Positions 1 to 8,808 are shown, numbered from the stretch's first letter. The stretch is 33,349 bases of DNA from Rodentibacter genomosp. 1 (GCF_001999285.1 NZ_MLHN01000012.1:1-33349), one strand, 5' to 3'. A program made the numbers and translations. Notes: a model not told the origin generated them from the sequence alone.

Positions 1-19
1 AGTCAGTCAGTCAGTCAGT
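1..19 (+). repeat. AGTC tetranucleotide repeat, cut by the window edge
   Basis: Four full AGTC units plus AGT are visible at the first base, in frame with the glycosyltransferase. The unit length is not a multiple of three, so gain or loss of one unit switches the frame. Total copy number is unknown because the tract continues beyond the edge. Tetranucleotide tracts of this kind drive phase variation of many Haemophilus surface genes. Confidence 0.8.
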
Positions 20-970
20 GAGATTAGTCTAAGTTTTGTTGTTCCTGTTTACAATGTCGAAAAATATCTTGCTCAGTGTTTGGATAGTCTTGTTTCACAG
101 TCCGTGAGTAAAGAAATCATCATTGTCAATGATGGTTCAACGGATGGTAGCTTAGCCGTAGCCGAGCAGTATTTCTCTCGTTATCCCTTCATTACCCTCA
201 TCAATCAACATAATCAAGGGGTTGCTTCTGCCCGTAATGCCGGCTTGAGGCAAGCGAAAGGACGTTATGTCTATTTTGTCGATCCCGATGACTGGCTTGT
301 TGAAACTCATTTAGGCAGCATGGTTGAGATTGCTGACAGACATCAAGCCGATGTGCTAAAAGGCACCATAGAAAATAGTTATGAATGTGATTCAAGAGGA
401 CCTTGTTCACGCAGGTTTGAGTCCTCTCGAATAAAATCAAATCAATATGAGGTTATGAGTAGTTATCAACATTTGAATGATATGCTCAAATGGGATTGGC
501 ATCCAAGTTGCTGTTTTGGCTTTTTTAGAACAAACTTTTTGCGCCAAAATAATCTTTGGCTTAATGAAACCTTAAATGTTGGGGAAGATGTGCTATTTAT
601 TACAGAAATTCTTTCTCTCTCAGATGTTACAGTGATTGAGGTAGGGCGTGTATTTTATCACTATCGTTTAAGACCAAATAGTCTCACCACAACAAAAAAC
701 GATATATCAAAACTTGTTCATCTATTTGAACTTGATAAATATTTAATAAAACTTTATGAACAACGCCAAAATGACATTAAAAATGTCAATGACGAAACAA
801 AACGAATGTTTGTAAATTTAGAAAGAATTAGAGCGATTAACTTTAGTATAGCTTATCGTTATCAATATTCACGGTATTCACCGGAATTTAAAGCTGAAGC
901 CTATCATTATTTCACAGAAGAAGTATTACAATTGATGAAAAAATGGCTTCCTTTTGAGGTGAAATTATAA
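2..970 (+). CDS. Family 2 glycosyltransferase, 5' end missing (probable phase-variable LOS/surface glycan transferase)
   Basis: The reading frame is open from base 2 to the TAA at 968-970, giving 322 residues. No start codon is in the window. It shows the GT-A fold pattern of family 2: the nucleotide-binding start FVVPVYNVEKYL (in-window residues 12-23), VNDGSTDGS (42-50), and the metal-binding DPDD (94-97). Such enzymes move a sugar from a nucleotide donor onto a growing glycan at the cytoplasmic membrane. Donor and acceptor cannot be read from the sequence. The first codons come from the AGTC repeat at 1-19 (encoding VSQSVS), so repeat-length change would shift the frame. A TTG at 80 would begin after the conserved VPVYN motif, so it is not the real start. 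The 3' end overlaps the convergent nrdG by 6 bases. The family call is firm; the role in lipooligosaccharide is inferred from the repeat. Confidence 0.85.
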   Translation, partial: VSQSVSEISLSFVVPVYNVEKYLAQCLDSLVSQSVSKEIIIVNDGSTDGSLAVAEQYFSRYPFITLINQHNQGVASARNAGLRQAKGRYVYFVDPDDWLVETHLGSMVEIADRHQADVLKGTIENSYECDSRGPCSRRFESSRIKSNQYEVMSSYQHLNDMLKWDWHPSCCFGFFRTNFLRQNNLWLNETLNVGEDVLFITEILSLSDVTVIEVGRVFYHYRLRPNSLTTTKNDISKLVHLFELDKYLIKLYEQRQNDIKNVNDETKRMFVNLERIRAINFSIAYRYQYSRYSPEFKAEAYHYFTEEVLQLMKKWLPFEVKL

Positions 971-1435
971 ATCCTTAAAGCGATAAATAATCTGATTCGC
1001 CGATCCCCGCCAAAGTAAGCTTGGGTCGGCTTTTTCTTGTTCAAATTTTCCATCAATGAGGACATCAACATAGGGTAGCATGGCACGCTGATTTTCATCT
1101 AGCTCATCTAATTTGTAACCTGTCCATACCCAAATATCTTTGTCGGGGCATTCACGTTTTACCCGTTGTACGAAAGGCAAGAGTGTTTCTACGTTGCGAG
1201 GATGTAGTGGATCGCCACCGGATAGTGTTAAACCTTGGCGTTTAATACGGGTATCTTTTAAATCATTGATAATTTGTTGTGCCATGGCTTCGTCAAATAC
1301 TACACCGGCACTGAACGACCAGCTTTTTTGGTTGTAGCAGCCCTTGCAACCATGGGTACAGCCACTCACAAAGAGTGTACAGCGTGTCCCTTCGCCATTT
1401 ACCACATCAACGGGGTAATATTGTAAATAATTCAT
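965..1435 (-). CDS. nrdG: Anaerobic ribonucleotide reductase-activating protein
   Basis: This 156-residue radical-SAM enzyme installs the glycyl radical on the anaerobic class III ribonucleotide reductase NrdD, so that dNTPs can be made without oxygen. The cluster-binding CX3CX2C motif is Cys26-Cys30-Cys33 in SGCTHGCKGCYN. The N-terminal MNYLQYYPVDVVNGEGTR and the LSGGDPL segment are typical of NrdG. Length matches the family (about 154-157). nrdD is not in the window. The start ATG (1433-1435) overlaps the stop of a short open frame (TAATG), but that frame is not convincing as a gene. Its stop codon lies inside the palindrome TTATAA shared with the converging glycosyltransferase gene. Confidence 0.95.
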   Translation of the reverse strand: MNYLQYYPVDVVNGEGTRCTLFVSGCTHGCKGCYNQKSWSFSAGVVFDEAMAQQIINDLKDTRIKRQGLTLSGGDPLHPRNVETLLPFVQRVKRECPDKDIWVWTGYKLDELDENQRAMLPYVDVLIDGKFEQEKADPSLLWRGSANQIIYRFKDL

Positions 1436-1500
1436 TATGCCAATTCCTGAAAAGTGTGGTTTAAATTCTCGTCAAATTCACCATTAGGTGCAATTAATCT

Positions 1501-1529
1501 TTGCAATGCCCCTTTAATTCTTGCATAAT
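1501..1529 (+). promoter_or_regulatory. Probable promoter of the 4.5S RNA gene
   Basis: TTGCAA (1501-1506) and CATAAT (1524-1529) are 17 bases apart. Transcription would start near 1536, leaving a leader of about 20 bases before the mature RNA, as in E. coli, where RNase P trims a short leader. The leader contains a small inverted repeat (CGCAAT CGC ATTGCG). The call rests on motif match and position only. Confidence 0.5.
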
Positions 1530-1556
1530 AGTGCGCAATCGCATTGCGATATCAAT

Positions 1557-1670
1557 GGAAACCTTTTCGGTCTCTCGCAACGGTGTCCGGTTTACTCGGT
1601 CAGGTTCGGAAGAAAGCAGCCAAAGTCGGAATTTCTGTGTGCCGAGAAGAAGCTGGGAAGGTTTCCGCCC
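1557..1670 (+). ncRNA. ffs: 4.5S RNA, the RNA of the bacterial signal recognition particle
   Basis: The conserved SRP domain IV is clear: CAGGTTCGGAAGAAAGCAGC (1601-1620) has the GGAA tetraloop and the asymmetric loop that binds Ffh. The segment before it, CTCTCGCAACGG, lines up with the E. coli RNA. Ends are set by a perfect 9-bp closing helix: GGAAACCTT (1557-1565) with AAGGTTTCC (1658-1666), then a GCCC tail. That gives 114 nt, the same length as E. coli 4.5S RNA. With Ffh it delivers nascent membrane proteins to FtsY. The gene runs rightward, convergent with cydC and divergent from nrdG. Confidence 0.93.
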
Positions 1671-1679
1671 AACTTCTTC
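1646..1679 (+). terminator. Hairpin at the 3' end of the 4.5S gene (possible terminator)
   Basis: GAAGAAG-C-TGGG (1646-1657) pairs with CCCA-A-CTTCTTC (1668-1679), with one C/A mismatch and a 10-base loop. The left arm lies inside the mature 4.5S RNA, so it competes with the closing helix. The following bases CCTTTCT are only weakly T-rich, so termination is uncertain. Confidence 0.45.
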
Positions 1680-1683
1680 CTTT

Positions 1684-3411
1684 CTAGACACGTTCAATTA
1701 ATCGTTTGAAAAATCCCTGTTCTTTTTGGATTAAACTTTCGTAATCGCCCTGTTCAATGAGTTTACCCTCATCAATGACAAAAATGCGGTCAAATTGTTC
1801 AAGTGCGGTTAAACGGTGAGTCACCATAATCAGGGTTTTATTTTTCGTATGCTGTAAAATTAAGCGTAAAATTTGACGTTCGGTTTCACGATCAAGCCCT
1901 TCTGTGGGTTCATCAAGTAATAAAATCGAGGCATGATTTAGTAAAATTCGGGCAATACCTAAACGGCGTTGTTCACCACCGGAAAGGGGGCGACCGCCAT
2001 CACCTAACCAAAGATCTAATCCTTCCGGTTGTGTTAATAATTTGCCTAATCCCACTTGATTGAGTACCTCAATCATTTTTTCGTCAGATATTTTGTCGTG
2101 GCTAGCAAATTGTAAATTTTGACGCAAGCTATCGCTGAATACATGAACCCTTTGGGTTAGAAAACAGAATTGCTCACGCAGCGTTTGTTCGGCGTAGCTA
2201 GAAATTGCTTTATCTGCAAGTAAAAGTTCCCCTTGATTGGGATCATAGTTGCGTACCAATAATTGAAGTAATGTGGATTTACCGCTACCTGTTTTGCCAA
2301 GAATGGCCACTTTTTCTCCTTGCATTAAATCAAGCGTGAGATTTTCTAAGGCAAAATTTTCTCTATCCGGATAGGCAAAACTTAAATTCTTAGCGGAAAT
2401 TAACCGCACTTTGGGTTCAAATTTTGCCTCACCGTTAAATTCAACTAAAGGCTGTTGTTCAACAATGTCCGTCACTCGTTCGGCAGCGGCGATAACTTGT
2501 CCGATATGCAAAAAAGCTGAGCCTAAAGGCATAATAATTTCAAAGGCGGCAAGGGCGGCAAAGGTGAATAAAGCAATAAAAGCCGCCCGATATTCGTCCA
2601 CACCAAAATCCGCTTGGCTACCGAACCATAGCATAGTGCAAATAAGTAAGCCATTGAGAAAGAGAGCAAGTGCGGTGGAAAATCCGCCTAATTTTGCTTC
2701 TTTTTCTTGGGTAGCTTGCCAATGCTTTTCTGTGCTTGCCATTTTCTCTTTGACTTGATTTTCGGCATTAAACAGTAAAAGTTCGGCTTGGGCTTGGATA
2801 AATTCTAAGAATTGAGTGCGGTATGTGGCTCGTGCTTGTACTAAAGGTTTGCCAAATTGTTGACCTAAGCGATAGAAAATAGTTGGGATAAGCACTAATA
2901 ATATTAACAAAACCATACCCAGCCCTAATGCAAGGGGAGTATGAATAAAACTTAAACCGATTGTCATTGCCATAATCACAAATGCCGCACTGAAAAAAGG
3001 CGCAAGTAGGCGTAAATAAAGGCTGTCGAGTGTATCCACATCCGATACGAGGCGATTTAATAACTCGCTGTTGCGATAACGGTTCAGCACAGCAGGGCTT
3101 AACGGAATGATTTTTTCAAAGACTTGTATTCGTAAATTTGCCAGAACACGGAAAGTGGCATCATGTGTGACAAGTTTTTCAAAATAACGGGCGACGGTGC
3201 GTCCGATAGCTAATCCTCGCACGCTGGCGGAAGGATAAAAAAAGTTAAACAGCGTACCGAGCCCGGCAATGGCGGTAGCAGCCAAGAACCAACCGGATAG
3301 GGTGAGTAATCCCATACTGGAAGCTAACCCTAAAGTCATCAAGATCAAACCTAAAATTAAGGGCAATTTAGCGAATGCAAATAAACGTATAAAAGGCAGT
3401 AATGCACGCAT
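1684..3411 (-). CDS. cydC: Heterodimeric thiol ABC exporter, ATP-binding/permease subunit CydC
   Basis: This 575-residue subunit pairs with CydD in the inner membrane. The CydDC exporter moves cysteine/glutathione to the periplasm and is required to assemble cytochrome bd. The start MRALLPFIRLF matches E. coli CydC; the reading frame is open 40 codons further upstream, inside cydD, but that extension is not used. An N-terminal six-helix ABC membrane domain is followed by the nucleotide-binding domain: Walker A GKTGSGKST (372-380), signature LSGGE (476-480), Walker B LLLDEP (497-502) and switch His532. The ATG overlaps the cydD stop by one base (TAATG), so translation is likely coupled. Two uptake sequences lie on the plus strand inside it. 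Confidence 0.95.
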   Translation of the reverse strand: MRALLPFIRLFAFAKLPLILGLILMTLGLASSMGLLTLSGWFLAATAIAGLGTLFNFFYPSASVRGLAIGRTVARYFEKLVTHDATFRVLANLRIQVFEKIIPLSPAVLNRYRNSELLNRLVSDVDTLDSLYLRLLAPFFSAAFVIMAMTIGLSFIHTPLALGLGMVLLILLVLIPTIFYRLGQQFGKPLVQARATYRTQFLEFIQAQAELLLFNAENQVKEKMASTEKHWQATQEKEAKLGGFSTALALFLNGLLICTMLWFGSQADFGVDEYRAAFIALFTFAALAAFEIIMPLGSAFLHIGQVIAAAERVTDIVEQQPLVEFNGEAKFEPKVRLISAKNLSFAYPDRENFALENLTLDLMQGEKVAILGKTGSGKSTLLQLLVRNYDPNQGELLLADKAISSYAEQTLREQFCFLTQRVHVFSDSLRQNLQFASHDKISDEKMIEVLNQVGLGKLLTQPEGLDLWLGDGGRPLSGGEQRRLGIARILLNHASILLLDEPTEGLDRETERQILRLILQHTKNKTLIMVTHRLTALEQFDRIFVIDEGKLIEQGDYESLIQKEQGFFKRLIERV

Positions 3412-5171
3412 TATTGAATATCCTCTTGTCGTTGAGCGAGTAATTCGGCAAAAAAGCCGTGGGATTTGAGCTGAGAAAAATCGCCTTGTTGAAGAATTTC
3501 CCCTTGTTGCATCACAAAAATTTGATCGCATTGTTTGAGATCTTCAATGCGATGGGTGATCATCAATGTGGTTTGATAGCAACTGATGTCATTTAAAGCT
3601 TGTAAAACTAAGTTTTCTGATTGTGCATCGAGGCTTGCCGTGGGTTCATCAAGGAGAAGTAATTTGCCTTTGCGTAATAATGCCCGTGTAATGGCAAGAC
3701 GTTGTGCTTGCCCCACGGAAATCCCTAAGCCCCCGTCTTTGACTTCATAGTTTAAACCGAGTTTGTCAGTGAATGTTTTGGCTTGTGCTAAGGTTAAAGC
3801 ACGGTCAATTTCTTCATCGTTTGCTTGAATATCGCCAAGTAATAGATTTTCTTTAATTGTGCCTTGGAGCAACAATGGATTTTGCCCTACCCAAGCAATG
3901 TGTTTACGCCATTCGGTCAGATTGCTTTCACGGAGTTCTTGTCCATTGATTTTTAATGAACCTTCATAGGGAAGAAAACCGAGGATGACATTCATTAAAG
4001 AGGTTTTACCTGCACCACTTTGCCCCACCAAGGCGACATTATGATTAGGTGGAATATGGAAGGTGAGAGGTTTTGTCAGCGGTGTACCTTGAGTAGAAAG
4101 CACCACGACATTTTCTGCCCGAATTTCCACCGCACTTTCAAGAGGAATTTTCTGATCATTGAGATGAATGGCTAGGTAGTCTGTTTCTAAAAAATCCACA
4201 ATAGCATCGGCAGCACCGATACCGGCGGCTCGGTCGTGATAATAGGTGCCGAGATCTCTAAGGGGTTGATAAAACTCAGGGGCAAGAATTAAACAGAAAA
4301 AACCGGTAAAAAGGGTAAGCGGAGTACTGTAAGTGCCAAATTCAATTTGTCCGAGATAGCTAAAGCCGAAATAAACCGCCATAAGTGCAATAGAAATCGA
4401 GGTGAAAAATTCGAGTACTGCGGAAGATAAAAAGGCGATTTTAAGTACATCCATGGTGGTTTCACGAAAATCTTCCGTGGTGTTTTTGATATGCTCGGTT
4501 TGTTCTAAAGTGCGGTTAAAAAGGCGTAAGGTTTCAAGCCCTCGTAGGCGATCTAAAAATTGTGCGCTGAGGCGGGCAAGGGTTGCCATATTTTTTTGAT
4601 TGCTATCTGCCGCCGCAATGCCTACCAAAATCATAAAAGCCGGTACCAGTGGTGCGGTGAGCATTAAAATTAAACCGGCAGCCCAGTTTAACGGAAATAC
4701 CGCAATTAAAATGACAATGGGGAGGATCACTGAAAGCGTTTGTTGTGGAAGAAAACGGGCGTAGAAATTGTGCAAATTTTCCACCTGTTCCAACATAATA
4801 CTTGCCCAACTGCCTGCCGGTTTTTGATTAATGGTTGCCGGCCCGACAAGGTGAATTTTATCTAGAATTTTTTGGCGAATATGATTGCGTAATTGACGAC
4901 CGCTTTCAAAACCGATTTTTTCGCGAGACCATAAGATGATTGCCCGAAAAGTAAAACAGAAAATTAAGCCTATAAAATACGGAATAAGATCATCCGATGG
5001 CACATTTTGCATAATGAGTTTATCGAGTAGAAAGGCGAGAAAATAAGTTTGTATCACTAAAATAAGCGATGAAACCGTTGCAAGGGCAATGTTGGCTCGC
5101 ATCAATTTTTTGATAGGCTCTTGCTGGGTACGTAGCCATTTTTGTAAATATTTTTGGCGAAGTTTATCCAT
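3411..5171 (-). CDS. cydD: Heterodimeric thiol ABC exporter, ATP-binding/permease subunit CydD
   Basis: This is the 586-residue partner of CydC (E. coli CydD is 588). The N-terminus MDKLRQKYLQKWL and the stretches KPAGSW (118-122), ARLSAQFLDRLRG and LEFFTSISIALMAVYFGFSY are characteristic of CydD. The ATPase domain has Walker A GQSGAGKTS (383-391), Walker B LLLDEP (505-510) and His540. The ABC signature reads ISVGQ (484-488) instead of LSGGQ, a degenerate form I recall in E. coli CydD too. The gene lies downstream of trxB, as in E. coli, and is followed by cydC with a one-base overlap. Confidence 0.95.
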   Translation of the reverse strand: MDKLRQKYLQKWLRTQQEPIKKLMRANIALATVSSLILVIQTYFLAFLLDKLIMQNVPSDDLIPYFIGLIFCFTFRAIILWSREKIGFESGRQLRNHIRQKILDKIHLVGPATINQKPAGSWASIMLEQVENLHNFYARFLPQQTLSVILPIVILIAVFPLNWAAGLILMLTAPLVPAFMILVGIAAADSNQKNMATLARLSAQFLDRLRGLETLRLFNRTLEQTEHIKNTTEDFRETTMDVLKIAFLSSAVLEFFTSISIALMAVYFGFSYLGQIEFGTYSTPLTLFTGFFCLILAPEFYQPLRDLGTYYHDRAAGIGAADAIVDFLETDYLAIHLNDQKIPLESAVEIRAENVVVLSTQGTPLTKPLTFHIPPNHNVALVGQSGAGKTSLMNVILGFLPYEGSLKINGQELRESNLTEWRKHIAWVGQNPLLLQGTIKENLLLGDIQANDEEIDRALTLAQAKTFTDKLGLNYEVKDGGLGISVGQAQRLAITRALLRKGKLLLLDEPTASLDAQSENLVLQALNDISCYQTTLMITHRIEDLKQCDQIFVMQQGEILQQGDFSQLKSHGFFAELLAQRQEDIQ

Positions 5172-5278
5172 AGATTTTTATTCGTCCCAAGTCGGGGAGG
5201 ATAGATTGGTACGCAGGGCTCTCCACGCACGATGATAAGTCGTTGGCGTGCCAACTCTCACTTAGCACGCCTTAATAT
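5172..5278. other. Structured spacer between trxB and cydD
   Basis: There is no open gene here. GGCGTGC (5245-5251) and GCACGCC (5265-5271) form a 7-bp stem with a 13-base loop beginning 8 bases after the trxB stop. In the trxB direction no T-run follows, so it is not a classical terminator and may be an mRNA 3'-stabilising or attenuating hairpin. The remaining bases (5181-5244) are richer in G+C than the neighbours and include two TGCGT-type direct repeats. They may be a dispersed repeat, but only one copy is in this window. Confidence 0.4.
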
Positions 5279-6302
<1,024 letters not shown>

Positions 6303-6346
6303 TAAACCCAAAATCAAGTTTTTGTCACGGCGACATAATACTGTAT

Positions 6347-7204
6347 TTAATAGAGCAGAGAGTAAAGTAACCGGCGGAATTTATTGGTGAGTGGATCCGC
6401 ATTACCCATTGCACTTAAAATAGATAAAAATTGTTGTTTTACTTCACCGTTTTGTGTATTTAAATCCGTTTTTAAAAGATCAAAAAGAAGTCTGAGTGCT
6501 TCTTCATTTCTGCCCGCTTGATGTAATTGTACGGCAAGTTTAATAGCGATGTCAGGCGTCGGATTTTTCGCATAATCTGCTGTTAATTGTTGAATTTCCG
6601 GCGTGTTTGCCGCTTGAATTAATAATTCAATCTGGGCTTGTAAACCCTGCCAGCGGCTATCCCGATCTTGCAACGGAATTTGATTTAAAATTTCTTGTGC
6701 CGGCTCGGTTTTTTTCATCGCAATGTAGGTTTCCGCATAGAGTAGGGCGATATCGCTGTTTTTCTTATCGGAAAGTTCCCACGCCTCTTTTAATAGTGGC
6801 AATGCGGCATCGTAATTTTCTACTTGTAAGAAATCTAAGGCTTGATGAAATTTGAGTTCTTCCTCTTTTGGCAAAATCACACTTAAACGTTGTAAGAGCG
6901 AGGCTTGATCCAATGCACCGGGAAAAGCATCCAATGCTTGTGCTTCTTTGAATAAATAAGTGGTAGGTAAAGCTTGAATACGAAATTGCGCTGCAATCAT
7001 TTGTTCGCTTTCACAATTCACTTTACCCAGTATAAATTGTCCTTGATATTGCTCAGCAACCCGTTCTAACAATGCTAAAAAATCTGCCGATTCTTTGTGG
7101 CTAGGCGCATAAAAATTCACTACCAGTGGTTTTTCAAGAGACTGTTGAAGAATTTCGGTGAGATTTTGTTCATTGATCTCAACAATAAAAGGAAAATCAG
7201 CCAT
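6347..7204 (-). CDS. ybbN: YbbN/CnoX-like thioredoxin-domain co-chaperone
   Basis: This 285-residue protein has an N-terminal thioredoxin fold (about 1-110) and C-terminal TPR-like helices (about 115-285), the architecture of E. coli YbbN (CnoX). In E. coli that protein works with GroEL and DnaK on oxidatively damaged clients. The cis-proline loop ALPTTYLF is intact and Cys64 (KVNCESEQM) matches the conserved YbbN cysteine. The usual active-site position reads YAPSHKES (32-39), with no cysteine where E. coli has SQHC, so it cannot act as a dithiol thioredoxin. It sits upstream of trxB in the same direction, with a 114-base gap that holds repeat copy A. Confidence 0.88.
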   Translation of the reverse strand: MADFPFIVEINEQNLTEILQQSLEKPLVVNFYAPSHKESADFLALLERVAEQYQGQFILGKVNCESEQMIAAQFRIQALPTTYLFKEAQALDAFPGALDQASLLQRLSVILPKEEELKFHQALDFLQVENYDAALPLLKEAWELSDKKNSDIALLYAETYIAMKKTEPAQEILNQIPLQDRDSRWQGLQAQIELLIQAANTPEIQQLTADYAKNPTPDIAIKLAVQLHQAGRNEEALRLLFDLLKTDLNTQNGEVKQQFLSILSAMGNADPLTNKFRRLLYSLLY

Positions 7205-7244
7205 TGTTCATCCTTGTTAGGAAAAAATAATGGCTGATTTTAGC

Positions 7245-7290
7245 AAAGTGCGGTCAATTTTAGAAATGTTTTGAAAATTGACCGCACTTT
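7245..7290. terminator. Inverted uptake-sequence pair forming a terminator
   Basis: AAAGTGCGGTCAATTTT (7245-7261) and its exact reverse complement (7274-7290) give a 17-bp stem with a 12-base loop. The core is the uptake sequence AAGTGCGGT in both orientations. It lies just past the gntT stop and before ybbN, both leftward genes, so it most likely ends the gntT transcript. Confidence 0.85.
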
Positions 7291-7294
7291 CAGT

Positions 7295-8644
7295 CTATAA
7301 AAGAATGCTGCCGATGAGGGCAATGATAAAGCCTACCACACCAATTGAGGTTTCAAGTAATGTCCAAGTTTTTAATGTGGTTTTGGTATCCATTTCTAAG
7401 AAACGGCTCATTAGCCAGAAGCCGGAATCGTTTACATGGGATAGGACGGTTGCACCCGATGCAATGGCAATCACGATAAAGCAAAGATCAAATTGACTTA
7501 AATCGGTTGCAGCCGCAACGGTGGGTGAAATCAGTGCTGCAGCAGTCGTTAAGGCAACAGTGGCAGAGCCTTGGGCAACACGCATTACCATTGCAATAAC
7601 GAAAGCGGCAACGATGATTGGCATACCGGTATCCGATAACATAGCGGATAATACATCGCCGATACCACTGGCACGTAGCACACCGCCAAACATTCCGCCC
7701 GCACCGGTAACTAACACGATTGAGCAGATTGGACCTAGGGCGTTATCACAGATTTTTTCAATTTGTTCATGGCTACGTTGATCTTTTAGGAGTAAGATTG
7801 CCACGATCAATGTAATCAACAATGCAATGGGTGTTTTACCAATTAAACGGAGCGATGCCACCCAAGTTTGTGAACCATCAATCACTTTTGCCACACTTAA
7901 CGTATTCAAACCGGTGTCAAATAAAATAAGAATAATTGGGAGCAATAAAACAGTCATCACACGGACAAAACTTGGTGGATTCTGTACTGACGTATCGGTA
8001 ATTGCGCCTGCATTTAAAAACGCCTTTGGTAAATCGACATGGACTTTTTTGCTGATAAACATACTAAATAAATAAGTCCCGATATACCAAGTCGGGATAG
8101 CACAAATTAAACCGACAATCACTAATAAACCAATATTTACCCCCAGTAAATCACCGGACGCAACAGGGCCGGGATGAGGCGGAAGGAAAGCATGCATCAC
8201 CGCAAATGCTCCTGCAACAGGGAAAGCATAGCGTAGTACTGAACCGCCGAAACGTTTTGCTACGCTAAACACGATAGGCAACATGACGACTAAACCGGCA
8301 TCAAAGAAAATGGGGAAACCGAATAACAGTGACGCAACGCCTAATGCAAAGGGGGCTTTTTTCTCACCAAATTTATTGATAAGGGTATCAGCAAGGACTT
8401 TCGCACCGCCGGTGATTTCTAATAGGCGACCAATCATAGCACCTAATCCGACAAGAAGAGCCACAGAGGCGAGGGTGTTACCAAATCCACCAAGCAAGGT
8501 TGGTAAAATTTTTTCTACCGGAATACCGGAAGCAAGTGCGGTAAGTAAACTGACAATAATCAATGCCACAAATGCGTGGACTTTGAATTTAATAATAAGT
8601 AAAAGCAGCAATAAAATCGCCGCAATCATAATCACAATAAGCAT
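7295..8644 (-). CDS. gntT: Gluconate:H+ symporter, GntP family
   Basis: This inner-membrane permease of 449 residues has about 12-14 hydrophobic segments across the whole length. Family landmarks include the start MLIVIMIAAILLLLLLI, PIFFDAGLVVMLPI, the HAFLPPHPGPVA loop and the late segment SHVNDSGFWLMSRF. It imports gluconate or a close sugar acid. The exact family member (GntT, GntP, GntU or IdnT) is inferred from the adjacent gntK and gntR. It is transcribed divergently from gntK across a 227-base region holding two GntR-like operators and two CRP-like sites. A paired uptake-sequence terminator follows the stop. Confidence 0.9.
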   Translation of the reverse strand: MLIVIMIAAILLLLLLIIKFKVHAFVALIIVSLLTALASGIPVEKILPTLLGGFGNTLASVALLVGLGAMIGRLLEITGGAKVLADTLINKFGEKKAPFALGVASLLFGFPIFFDAGLVVMLPIVFSVAKRFGGSVLRYAFPVAGAFAVMHAFLPPHPGPVASGDLLGVNIGLLVIVGLICAIPTWYIGTYLFSMFISKKVHVDLPKAFLNAGAITDTSVQNPPSFVRVMTVLLLPIILILFDTGLNTLSVAKVIDGSQTWVASLRLIGKTPIALLITLIVAILLLKDQRSHEQIEKICDNALGPICSIVLVTGAGGMFGGVLRASGIGDVLSAMLSDTGMPIIVAAFVIAMVMRVAQGSATVALTTAAALISPTVAAATDLSQFDLCFIVIAIASGATVLSHVNDSGFWLMSRFLEMDTKTTLKTWTLLETSIGVVGFIIALIGSILL

Positions 8645-8664
8645 AGATATTTCTCCAGGTGAAT

Positions 8665-8678
8665 TGTTACCCGTAACA
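8665..8678. promoter_or_regulatory. GntR-type operator, gntT-proximal
   Basis: TGTTACCCGTAACA is a near-perfect dyad closely resembling the E. coli GntR operator (ATGTTACC-type). It lies 21 bases upstream of the gntT start, where bound repressor would block transcription. Confidence 0.75.
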
Positions 8679-8720
8679 TATCTTTTATTTCTATTGGGGT
8701 AAATGGTGAGTTTTCAACTT

Positions 8721-8736
8721 TGTGATCTTATTCACA
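8721..8736. promoter_or_regulatory. CRP-cAMP binding site, gntT side
   Basis: TGTGATCTTATTCACA contains both consensus half-sites TGTGA and TCACA with the correct 6-base spacing. It lies about 80-90 bases upstream of the gntT start, suggesting catabolite control of gluconate uptake. Confidence 0.75.
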
Positions 8737-8784
8737 TTATTTTTAAATCAAGTAAGAGATTTCTGATTTATCAGCCATTAATTT

Positions 8785-8800
8785 TGTGATCAGGATCACA
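8785..8800. promoter_or_regulatory. CRP-cAMP binding site, gntK side
   Basis: TGTGATCAGGATCACA is an almost fully symmetric CRP site inside the longer TTTTGTGA...TCACAAAA dyad. It lies about 80 bases before the gntK start and just upstream of the gntK-side operator. Confidence 0.8.
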
Positions 8801-8808
8801 AAATAAAA

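Noticed and set aside
1435-1550. A frame of about 38 codons upstream of nrdG ending ...NHTFQELA with its stop overlapping the nrdG ATG (TAATG).
   Set aside because: It has no usable start codon, lies antisense to the 4.5S promoter, and a stop-free run of this length is expected by chance.
1494-1697. Open frames of 60-67 residues on both strands near 1.5-1.7 kb.
   Set aside because: They coincide with the 4.5S RNA gene and its promoter and have no protein-like pattern or ribosome site.
3412-3531. A 40-residue N-terminal extension of cydC.
   Set aside because: It overlaps the end of cydD and the family start is MRALLPF at 3411.
8283-8702. A 139-residue plus-strand frame opposite gntT.
   Set aside because: It is the antisense shadow of a membrane protein, with no family features.
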